From contig NC_012997.1 in NCBI RefSeq assembly GCF_000023025.1, positions 4,523,125 to 4,587,124 of the forward strand: a DNA stretch of 64,000 bases, given 5' to 3'. The notes beneath the pieces were generated by a model. The model had not been told where the DNA came from, did no database searches, and saw only the letters and a list, made by a program, of their open reading frames with translations. The stretch is from Teredinibacter turnerae T7901 (GTDB lineage: Bacteria > Pseudomonadota > Gammaproteobacteria > Pseudomonadales > Cellvibrionaceae). This document shows, in pieces, positions 47,651 through 55,369 of this stretch (its first letter is position 1; each line of letters begins with the position of its first letter). Both the position numbers and the translations under genes were made by a program.

Positions 47651-47986
47651 GTGTCAACGGTGGGCCATCTGCGATTGTAGACCGGTAAAACTCAGTCAAT
47701 GACTGGCCACCTGCGGTTGTAGACTGGGAGAACTCTGTCAAAGGCGGGTCATCGGTGGTTGAAGACCGGGAGAACTCGGTCAAAGGCGGGTCATCGGTGG
47801 TTGGAGACTGGGACAACTCAGTCAATGCCTGGTCACCCGCGACTGTAGCCCGGGGAAACTCAGTCAATGGCGGGTCATCGGTGGTTGGAGACTGGGACAA
47901 CTCGGTCAATGGCGGGTCATCGGTGGTTGGAGACTGGGACAACTCGGTCAAAGGTGGATCATCAGCAGTTGGAGACTGGGAGCACT
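47651..47986. repeat. 42-bp minisatellite, 8 copies
   Basis: Eight head-to-tail 42-bp units with the core TCAATGGCGGGTCATC and GGTTGGAGACTGGGA. Two unit types alternate (one with GGCGGGTCATCGG, one with GACTGGCCACCTG). As 42 is a multiple of three, frames stay open on both strands across the array. No RBS or known protein supports translation. It lies beyond the head of the cassette array. Confidence 0.92.
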
Positions 47987-48091
47987 TGGTAAAGGAGGGG
48001 CCGCGCCTCGATATCAGGACTGAAAAAATCGGTCCGCGCCAGCAGGGCGCAGCAAAAAAGCCAGCTCGTTTAAGCGGGTAGTTTGTAATTC

Positions 48092-48147
48092 GAGCGCTAG
48101 CGATTTTATCTCAACCTGCTTGCTTTTCGCATGGCGGAAGCATTGTT
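48092..48147. repeat. Partial copy A of the hairpin-rich repeat
   Basis: Shares CTAGC, CAACCTGC and TTTTCGCATGGCGGAAGCAT with copies B and C, then diverges. Confidence 0.7.
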
Positions 48148-48176
48148 CAACTTAGCAGGGTTTGCCTAACTAGAGC

Positions 48177-48448
48177 ACTAGCAAATTCATCGCAACCTGC
48201 CAGCTTTTCGCATGGCGGAAGCATCGCACCGCCCTGGGGGGCGTTGCGACCCTGCGGGCTCGCGCTTTGCGCTCGTGGCAAATTGCTCCTACGGTCGCAA
48301 TTTGTCGAACCGCGGTGGTGTTGTCTCAGGTGCATCCCTGCACCTGCCCCTTCGGGCACCTAAAGGTGGACCAAAACGCTCCCGGCGTTTAGTAACCCGC
48401 CGATGTGCACGGACATAAAAAAACCCCGCTCAAATGAGCGGGGTTTTC
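48177..48448. repeat. Hairpin-rich repeat, copy B, ending in a terminator
   Basis: About 270 bp. It is rich in inverted repeats: CAAATTGC/GCAATTTG, CAGGTGCA/TGCACCTG and GCGAGC-type stems. The first ~130 bp match copy C at over 90% by eye. The unit ends in the terminator at 48420-48447. No protein or tRNA is recognised in it. Confidence 0.8.
48420..48447. terminator. Bidirectional Rho-independent terminator
   Basis: Perfect 12-bp stem AAAACCCCGCTC/GAGCGGGGTTTT with a 4-nt loop. Runs of A and T flank it, so it can work on both strands. Confidence 0.85.
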
Positions 48449-48458
48449 GCAATTCGAA

Positions 48459-48650
48459 CACTAGCAAATTCATCGCAACCTGCCAGCCTTTCGCATGGCG
48501 GAAGCATCGCATCACCCTAGGGGGCGTTGCGACCCTGCGGGCTCGCGCTTTGCGCTCGTGGCAAATTGCTCCTGCGGTCGCAATTTGTCGAACCGCGGTG
48601 ATTCTAAACCACCGCTGTACACAGACATAAAAAAACCCCGCTCATGTGGA
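48459..48650. repeat. Hairpin-rich repeat, copy C, truncated inside its terminator
   Basis: It repeats copy B from CTAGCAAATTCATCGCAACC through GTCGAACCGCGGTG, then jumps to the ACAGACATAAAAAAACCCCGCTCAT end. The terminator's second arm is missing, so the copy is cut at about 48646, where unrelated sequence begins. Confidence 0.75.
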
Positions 48651-49042
48651 TTCACCCATAATTTGCCGGTCGAAATCACCCGTATCTTGTCAGAAGCAAC
48701 CCCACAATTGTTCGAGTATTGGACATAGCAGGGCACAAATTAGCGCTGTTAACCCATAACATGACTGTACCGCAAGGTCTTTCACCCATAATTAGTCATG
48801 GTTAACTCTCTGATTCATATAGAAAATAATATATTCTCAACACTACTACCCCAAATCACTCGAGTGTTGGCTTGACCTACAATTGGCAGATAATGGCAGA
48901 CCGGCGGCGTAATCGACGCTAGAGGCATGCCTGATGAAACTAGAAGCGTTGGGGGCAGCCAATAAATAGCTGCAAAAAACAAGCTTGTGTTTACTGCGTA
49001 TTTAACCATCTGCCGTGTATATAAACAGCATAGAGAGCAATC
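48651..49042. other. ~390-bp gap with a 13-bp direct repeat
   Basis: TTCACCCATAATT occurs at 48651-48663 and 48781-48793. No gene is seen. The right part should hold the promoter of the radical SAM gene. Confidence 0.55.
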
Positions 49043-50122
49043 ATGTCGCGATCTGATAAGCACGTTGTCGAAATTGATAGCATCAAGACCCCCATCGTGC
49101 GCAGTCCGGGATTTGGCAAAAAGGGACTGAGTGACTACAAACTGGATTTAATGGGGTTATGCAGTTTTGGCTGTTCGTATTGCTCGAGCAATGCCGGCAG
49201 CTATCTGCGCATCAATCGGCAACGATTTCTCGAAAACACGCACGACCAGTTGGGGCAGGACTTGCTGCCGGCGCAAGATCCTGGCCTGATGTTTGTTTGG
49301 CCGGACGTTCTTGAACGATTGTCTGAACAACTCTCAGGAAAATCCAAAGATTGGGGCACCGACAGCACACTGATGTTCTCCATGCTCACGGATAGCTTTT
49401 CTCCTTATCTCGTAAAAAACGGCATCACCCAAAAGGCCCTGGAGATGCTGCTCGAGAGAACCCGCTTCCGTATCCGCGTGCTCACCAAAAACTCCACCGT
49501 TGGCTCAAAAAGCTGGATTACGTTTTTCCAGCGCTGGCCAGGGCGGTTTACGGTGGGACTTTCCATCGGCTCACTGGATGACGCCTGGGCTCGACGCATT
49601 GAGCGTGGCACATCGTTACCTAGTGCGCGCCTGAAAGCGCTGCACAAGCTCCAGGAGGCTGGTATTCCGACCTACGGCATGCTCTGCCCGATTTTCCCGG
49701 ATCTGTTGGAGGGTGATCGGTTGGAAGCCCTGATCGATGGTATCAATCCAGGTTCAGTGGAGACCGTGTGGGCGGAGCCTTACAACGATCGCGCCAACTG
49801 GAAGAAAGTGCGGGCTGGCTACGCCAAAAACAGCAGTGGCCATGCCCTGCTTTCTGCTATCTATGAAGATGGCGATCGCGCAGCGTGGTCGGGCTATGCG
49901 CGGGAGCTCTATCAGCGCCTAGCGCGCCACAGCCGCAGTCATGGATGGGCGGATAAGTTGCTCTATCTGCTGTACGAAAAAGATATCGTCGAGCACGACG
50001 CAAAGGCGATGGCGCCCTTCAAGCACATTCTTTTCCAAGGGGCTAAGGAAGACTCCGGACTCAGCAAAAACCGCTATATCCAGCAATTCCAGCGACCCCT
50101 GATCGACGTTGTCACAATTTGA
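49043..50122 (+). CDS. Radical SAM protein, spore-photolyase-like (SPL) family
   Basis: 359 residues. The iron-sulfur cluster motif C-x3-C-x2-C is in GLCSFGCSYCSS, near residue 40. Then FSMLTDSFSPYLVKNGITQKALEML, RIRVLTKNS and VGLSIGSLDDAWARRIERGTSLPSARLKAL are typical of the SPL-like group (a YW-x-R-x-R-like site and SIG...E..R..AL). AGIPTYGMLCPIFPDL closes the barrel. The reaction is unknown; relatives include DNA lesion repair and tRNA or protein modification. An internal stretch with LLYLLYEKD lies near the C-terminus. It is on the plus strand, just before the defence island, and its GC content is higher than the neighbours. Confidence 0.85.
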   Translation: MSRSDKHVVEIDSIKTPIVRSPGFGKKGLSDYKLDLMGLCSFGCSYCSSNAGSYLRINRQRFLENTHDQLGQDLLPAQDPGLMFVWPDVLERLSEQLSGKSKDWGTDSTLMFSMLTDSFSPYLVKNGITQKALEMLLERTRFRIRVLTKNSTVGSKSWITFFQRWPGRFTVGLSIGSLDDAWARRIERGTSLPSARLKALHKLQEAGIPTYGMLCPIFPDLLEGDRLEALIDGINPGSVETVWAEPYNDRANWKKVRAGYAKNSSGHALLSAIYEDGDRAAWSGYARELYQRLARHSRSHGWADKLLYLLYEKDIVEHDAKAMAPFKHILFQGAKEDSGLSKNRYIQQFQRPLIDVVTI

Positions 50123-51082
50123 AAAACGTACCACCGGTACCGGTCAGGGGCTGTAATCGAACAAGTTCTGATGCCGCGCTTTTTTGACGTTATCATTCCA
50201 ATGTACCGACGTGCCTCTGCGGAGTTTCTCGCCTTCCCCGGTCACGAAGTCAATGCCAGCAGCACAAAACAAAGTAGTACTCGGCACTTTTTTAATATCT
50301 CGCAACTCTCAATGAAGTGGCTCGCAATTCCCCTCTTAGGTTTCGAGAGCTATTTTGGCTATGCTCGGCAGAAGAACGCGATTGACCAGAATTTATACTG
50401 TGGATATACTGGTCAATGACCGGGTATGAGCCCCCCCTGTCGTTAAACATGTAATGGAGTCTGCGGAGCGCCCGGGGTGGCCAGCGATAAGAGCAAATAA
50501 CTTCAAGACTCGAGAGCAGCGAGTCCCTTTTAGTAACTCGTTGAAAAAACTCATTCGCATCAAATATACCGAATCTGGAATCACAGCGATACGTACCTCA
50601 GGTGCTGGTCCGTTTTGCGCAAAGTTTCGGATTTACCTGACCACCCATTCCGGTTTGATCTGATCACTCCTACGGTAAAACTGCCAGAGCAGCGATTGAG
50701 ACAATTGTTGTTGCTGCACGCCATTTTTGCAATCGACACAGGCACTTCAAAAAGGCCCTCATTTTCCGCAGGACTTCAAACACTGCGTAAGTACGCGCTT
50801 AAAGGCTGGAAAATGGCATGCTCTAAAGCAGATAGAGGCCGGGTACACCAAATCCGCATCGATTTGAATAGTACACGCTCTTGCATTTAGAGAATTCTCA
50901 CCCTACAGAGTCAATTACACAGCTTTCTTGCAGGCTGCCCCTTCCAGGCTAACGCTGGATTTTCGTTCTGAATGCGCCACGACCATAGACACAGGATGGT
51001 CTATACCTAATTAATGCGTCATATTTGACATTATATATAATCATATGATTGTTATATTTTTGTTTTAAGTTAAATTTTCCTT
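50123..51082. other. ~960-bp stretch with no credible gene
   Basis: Several open frames of 60-90 codons on both strands have no family features and no RBS worth naming. Sequence character suggests decayed coding DNA from past insertions, but no transposase motif can be named. The last ~80 bp are very AT-rich and should hold a promoter. Confidence 0.5.
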
Positions 51083-51349
51083 ATGTTGAATAAAGAAAGC
51101 TATTTAGACTCAAAAGCGCGCGCCCTGGACAAATGGGGAGCCGCAATTGATAAAGGGTTCACTGGGTTCCAGGTAAGTCCTGCCGCCACAGCCAACATGA
51201 CCATCCACTGTTCAAACACAATGATGGAAATGCGTCGCTCAACAGAACTGGCCGGCGCATTTCCATCCATGCCTCAACAAATAAAGCACAACTTCCCTTC
51301 AACGAAAAAGCGAAACAATTCTTCCGAACTCCCCCTGAGCTTACTCTGA
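51083..51349 (+). pseudogene. Possible truncated fragment of a small HTH-family protein
   Basis: 88 codons. The first ~30 residues (LDSKARALDKWGAAIDKGFTGFQ) look like the N-terminus of a conserved small helix-turn-helix family. The remainder (from SPAATANM on) looks like unrelated frame, as if a frameshift or deletion removed the DNA-binding part. The family memory is moderate, and this is offered as a likely remnant. Confidence 0.35.
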
Positions 51350-51467
51350 CTACCCCAAAGATACTTAGAAAACAAAAGTTGAAACCAGCAACCCGACGCT
51401 ATTTGTATATATTATCATCTATGATATATTTATATTTTATGCTGTTTTTATCTTATTTGATAAGCGC

Positions 51468-52289
51468 GTGCTATCGATGGCCAACACGAACAACCAACGA
51501 GATCAACGGTTACAAAGGCTTAGCTCAATCTTGTATTGGGAAGGTGAGCTCAAAAATCAGAGGGTTCAGAGCCTCTTGAATGTTGCCAGCGTTCAGGCGA
51601 GCAGATCGATCAGTGAGTTTCGCAAGCTAAACCCAAGCCTTTTGAACATCGATACTCAGGACAAAAAGTGGGTATTGTCGAACACAGCTCAACTGGGGGC
51701 CATTCCTCCTATTGAGGAGTATTTGGCCATCATCAGAAATTACGAGGAAAATGAAGGATGGATAGAAGATGCGAGGACACAATTTCTCGAACCGCCTCCT
51801 AACCTTTTTTCTTGTATACGAAAAGCGTGCATAGACAGCACCCCATTAAAAGCGGTCTACGCATCGACTATAAATACATTTAATGAAGATATAATTTACG
51901 CAAGATCAATCGCCAACACAGATGCAGGCTGGGTAGTGAGGATATGGAGCCAATCGCACAAACAGTTTCAGTGCTTGGAACTCAATAAAGTTTATAAATG
52001 CGAACAGCTCCAGAACCAAACTTTCGAAATCCCGAAAGACCTTATCTGGGACAATCATGTTAACTTGATTATAAGGGCTCATCGAGATTTGGATGATAAA
52101 ATGAAATCAATCTACGAAAGGAATTCGTTAATGGGAGAGCGTGAACGGGTATTTACCCTCAGAGCTCCATTATCCAAATATTTTATCAATTTTCATCGCA
52201 TAGCCATTGATCCAAAAATAAACAAACCCCCGGAATACCTGGGAGAACTAGTAAACTATATAGATATTAAAGATGACATTCATTTGTAG
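51468..52289 (+). CDS. BrxR/CapW-like WYL-domain transcriptional regulator of the defence island
   Basis: 273 residues from the GTG at 51468, or 270 from the ATG at 51477. The N-terminal winged helix (RLQRLSSILYWEGELKNQRVQSLLNVASVQASRSISEFRKLNPSLL, then KKWVLSNTAQ) closely follows the BrxR/CapW pattern of DNA-binding domains. A WYL-like ligand domain (about 115-195) and a C-terminal WCX-like segment (VNLIIRAHRDLDDK... RVFTLRAPLSKYFINFHRIAID) follow. This family represses phage-defence operons such as BREX and CBASS until infection. It directly precedes the cytosine methyltransferase (51 nt) and probably controls both it and the facing operon. Confidence 0.78.
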   Translation: MLSMANTNNQRDQRLQRLSSILYWEGELKNQRVQSLLNVASVQASRSISEFRKLNPSLLNIDTQDKKWVLSNTAQLGAIPPIEEYLAIIRNYEENEGWIEDARTQFLEPPPNLFSCIRKACIDSTPLKAVYASTINTFNEDIIYARSIANTDAGWVVRIWSQSHKQFQCLELNKVYKCEQLQNQTFEIPKDLIWDNHVNLIIRAHRDLDDKMKSIYERNSLMGERERVFTLRAPLSKYFINFHRIAIDPKINKPPEYLGELVNYIDIKDDIHL

Positions 52290-52340
52290 TCACATCAATC
52301 AGAGCTGAATTTGCATGTGTAAAAAAACAAGGTACGAAAA

Positions 52341-53483
52341 TTGAAAGAGTCGAAAGTATTCTCTTTTTTTTCTGGTAGCGGATTTCTCGACTTTGGTTTT
52401 GAAAAGGCCGGGTTTGAGATCGTATTCGTGAATGAAATTTTCAAACCGTTTCTTGATGCCTATAAGTACACACGGAATAACAAAATCCCAGAGTTCGGAT
52501 ACTCCGATACATGTATCGAATCTATCTTGGAGTCAGAGGATGTTATTGAAACGCTAAAATCAAACCTTAGAAAATGTAAGAGAAATGGATTTCATACCGG
52601 CTTTATCGGTGGACCTCCCTGCCCCGATTTTTCCAATGCCGGGAAGCACAAGGGTTTCAAGGGAGAGAATGGTCGACTAACAAACGTATATTTTGACCTG
52701 ATAACCGAGTGCGAGCCAGATTGGTTTTTATTCGAAAATGTCGAAGGATTGTTTAAAACGAAAAAGCATCGCGAATTCTTCGACAAGCTAATGGAAAAAA
52801 CTAAAAGTAAAGGCTACATAATCAATTATGACGTCGTTAACGCGCTAGAGTTTGGCGTTCCGCAGGATAGGGAGAGAGTATTATTTTTTGGTATTAAACG
52901 AACACTGGCAAGAAAGGATGCAATCGAAAACCCTGACACAGAAACTTTGTATAAAAGCTATCATGAAATTAAATCCCTAAACACCAGAGCATATGCCAAA
53001 TTTTCTCTAAATGAGATTAGGAAAACTAGCTGGCCGAGCACAAGAGATTTTACTGGTTACGCAGGTTTATCATCTCCCGAAGGAATTATTGAAAAACTAA
53101 CTGTTGAACACTGGTTTCAAAATAATCAAGTGGAGAGTCATCCAAATTCAAAACACCATTTTAAACCAACAGTCGGGAATAATAGGTTTTTTGAAATCAA
53201 AGAAGGTTGTGTTTCTGGTAAGTCTTATAAAAGACTACACAGATGGCGATATTCGCCCACAGCAGCATATGGCAACAATGAGGTGCACCTACATCCTTAT
53301 AGGGCAAGAAGAATATCTGCTGCAGAATCGCTTGCTATTCAATCAATGCCTAGGTCCTTCGCATTGCCAGAAGCCATGTCTTTAACAAACATGTTTAAAA
53401 CAATTGGCAACGGAGTCCCTTTCCTAATGGCAAATTCGGTCGCGAAAAGTATTAAAAATTATTTACGCTTCATTCAGGAATAG
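52341..53483 (+). CDS. DNA (cytosine-5) methyltransferase, DISARM DrmMII-like
   Basis: 380 residues from a TTG with AAGG upstream. C5-MTase motifs appear in order: I (FSFFSGSGFLDFGFEKAGF), IV with the catalytic Cys (GGPPCPDFS), VI (FLFENVEGL), VIII (PQDRERVLFFGI), and IX-X at the C-terminus (AESLAIQSMP, KTIGNGVPFLMA). The target domain lies between VIII and IX (about 210-310). It should methylate host DNA to mark it as self. Its end overlaps the end of the DrmB-like gene by 10 nt, in opposite direction. No restriction endonuclease is adjacent, which fits a DISARM-type use rather than a simple R-M system. Confidence 0.92.
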   Translation: MKESKVFSFFSGSGFLDFGFEKAGFEIVFVNEIFKPFLDAYKYTRNNKIPEFGYSDTCIESILESEDVIETLKSNLRKCKRNGFHTGFIGGPPCPDFSNAGKHKGFKGENGRLTNVYFDLITECEPDWFLFENVEGLFKTKKHREFFDKLMEKTKSKGYIINYDVVNALEFGVPQDRERVLFFGIKRTLARKDAIENPDTETLYKSYHEIKSLNTRAYAKFSLNEIRKTSWPSTRDFTGYAGLSSPEGIIEKLTVEHWFQNNQVESHPNSKHHFKPTVGNNRFFEIKEGCVSGKSYKRLHRWRYSPTAAYGNNEVHLHPYRARRISAAESLAIQSMPRSFALPEAMSLTNMFKTIGNGVPFLMANSVAKSIKNYLRFIQE

Positions 53484-55369
53484 CCTTCCAAATTAAAATA
53501 CCCAATTCCAGGCTCCGCCTCGGAGCCAATCAACAACCCCCGATCCAGAAACCGGTTGAAATGTTCACAAGCAGTTTCTGGTAACAAGCCGCAGCTATGG
53601 CACGATGCTAAATTACAGTTATCAGGACCTTGGCCCACTTTAGAGCCAACTTCCATACAAACAGGATCAGCCGAACACCACATCGCTTTGTTCAACGCGT
53701 TTTTTAAAATACCACCCAAAAATTTTGGGTTTCCTAGCTTCACCAATCCACCTAATGTTCCGTCGGCATCACCCGCAGCAGTGTAAATGGCCAAGCCTTG
53801 CATATCTAATTCACTAGAGACATAAAGCCGTTCGCGCAAGGATGCTGAACTATATCCAGCTTCGTACGTTAGCTGATTGATAAGAATGTGTGCCAAAGTA
53901 TGAAGCAAGATAAACCTGGGTGAAATAGCGGAAACGTTAAAGCCCCTTTCAGCTTGTGCTCGTATGTAATTATTAGACAATAAAGTCGCTCGCTCTATCA
54001 CTTCCTTCCTCGATTCCCATTCGAGCAATCTCTGTTTATTTAAGGCCAGAAATATACCTTCGCCATATATTATTTGAGCGGGCAACCAACGTTTGCCTTC
54101 TTTTGGAAGCTCGCCCCACAACAAATCTTGCAACTCAGCAACCGTCTGGCCATGCTCAGGGTATACTCTTGTAAACCCTGACAAAACGCGCGTTTCTCGA
54201 ATTTTCTCAAGTAAGGTGACAGCATCAAAGTAATCTGAAATGATTTCGTCATACTCACTAATATCTTTATTCTTGAGCTTCAGCTCTTCTGTATCCCAGG
54301 AAGAGAGAAAGGTTTTATATTCTTCTTCACGAACCACCAACTCAATATCTTGACTAACTGGATCGGCAGAATTGGGAGATGAGCTTGAGCAATCATCATA
54401 GTATTCTTTTAACGAAAGCGTTATCTCTAGATCATCCACCTCACGAAGCTCAGGGTATATTTTCCTCAACCTCTCTGCACAGTCGTTTAGCTCTATCCCA
54501 TTTAATAAATCCAAATTTGACGTAAAGTGCGGATCAAGAAACAACTTTTGCAATGATTTTGCATATTTTGGAGAAGGTAAATGCAAGGCAGATTTGATCA
54601 CCGGAAAATATAAATTGCCGGCACTTCTAAGCGAGGCTCGAAGAGGCCTTCCACATCCCCCCTCAGAAATTTCAATGTCCAGCCAAGGCTTACTTCCATT
54701 ACATACGTAAGGTGGTCCGTTTACGTTTAAATTATCACTGAGATGAGTATGTTCTCGATCTGTCGCAGAAGTTACCTTCGACAGCGGACGGCTTCTATTA
54801 CAATCCCGACACTCGACAACCATACCACCAAGGCCAGTCATACCTTTCTCTAATAAATAAAGATTGTCACGGGTACAATTCGAACCTGTTGAACCATGTA
54901 CCCATTCGTACCAAGGAAACTCTTGAGCATGACCTGCATCACAAATGGCAATTAAAGGTACAGGCACTGCAGAATACCTATCACACCTCGCGCACTTAAC
55001 AAACTCTCCACTGTCCGAATTTATACTGATAAGCTTGCTGCAACGCTTACATCGATGTGTTGCTGGAAACCGAAAAACAGGAATTGTAATATTGATATTT
55101 GTTGTTCCACCACCCCATTTACTCTTCTTTCTGTAATCTGGAGGCGAATAAAATGCATCGACCTGAAGGATCTTTTTAAGTCGCCGCTCTTCAATTTCAA
55201 AATCGCTCTGGCAAATATTTCCTTCATCACAGTATGCTGCATGAAACCAGTAATCTAATCCAGCAGTAATTAATGAATTTCCATTACTAGAAACATGAAT
55301 TGCTCCCGGACCGAATGGTTGAATTAGCTGCCCTTGTCTTAAAGTAGTTTTCTGGAAGCTCATTTTCAC
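53474..55369 (-). CDS. drmB: DrmB-like protein (DUF1998 domain)
   Basis: 631 residues. The start is either the GTG at 55369, inside a GTGA overlap with the helicase stop, or the ATG at 55363. The N-terminus QLIQPFGPGAI is a hallmark of DrmB. Several zinc ribbons follow (HRCKRCSKLI, KCARCDRYS, VECRDCNRSR). The C-terminal DUF1998 region contains FILLHTLAHILINQLTYEAGYSSASLRERLYV and later NLASCHSCGLLPETACEHFN. In DISARM, DrmA and DrmB form the DNA-binding core complex. Length (about 600 aa) is normal for DrmB. It is the last gene of the six-gene operon. Confidence 0.85.
   Translation of the reverse strand: MKMSFQKTTLRQGQLIQPFGPGAIHVSSNGNSLITAGLDYWFHAAYCDEGNICQSDFEIEERRLKKILQVDAFYSPPDYRKKSKWGGGTTNINITIPVFRFPATHRCKRCSKLISINSDSGEFVKCARCDRYSAVPVPLIAICDAGHAQEFPWYEWVHGSTGSNCTRDNLYLLEKGMTGLGGMVVECRDCNRSRPLSKVTSATDREHTHLSDNLNVNGPPYVCNGSKPWLDIEISEGGCGRPLRASLRSAGNLYFPVIKSALHLPSPKYAKSLQKLFLDPHFTSNLDLLNGIELNDCAERLRKIYPELREVDDLEITLSLKEYYDDCSSSSPNSADPVSQDIELVVREEEYKTFLSSWDTEELKLKNKDISEYDEIISDYFDAVTLLEKIRETRVLSGFTRVYPEHGQTVAELQDLLWGELPKEGKRWLPAQIIYGEGIFLALNKQRLLEWESRKEVIERATLLSNNYIRAQAERGFNVSAISPRFILLHTLAHILINQLTYEAGYSSASLRERLYVSSELDMQGLAIYTAAGDADGTLGGLVKLGNPKFLGGILKNALNKAMWCSADPVCMEVGSKVGQGPDNCNLASCHSCGLLPETACEHFNRFLDRGLLIGSEAEPGIGYFNLEGYS

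Noticed and set aside
47651-47986. CRISPR array
   Set aside because: The 42-bp units are contiguous with no unique spacers, and no cas genes are near. It is a minisatellite.
47562-48081. Repeat protein genes on either strand (129 and 108 codons)
   Set aside because: Frames are open only because the 42-bp unit is a multiple of three; no RBS, signal peptide or family supports either.
48238-48410. tRNA or other standard RNA gene in the hairpin-rich repeat
   Set aside because: Several stems are present, but no cloverleaf with TTCRANY arm and matching acceptor stem could be built.
47430-49042. Integron integrase next to the array
   Set aside because: I looked for tyrosine-recombinase motifs in all frames to the right of the first cassette and found none; the space holds repeats.
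50171-50890. Small plus-strand genes between the radical SAM gene and the HTH fragment
   Set aside because: Several overlapping frames with odd residue content and no family match; more likely decayed DNA.
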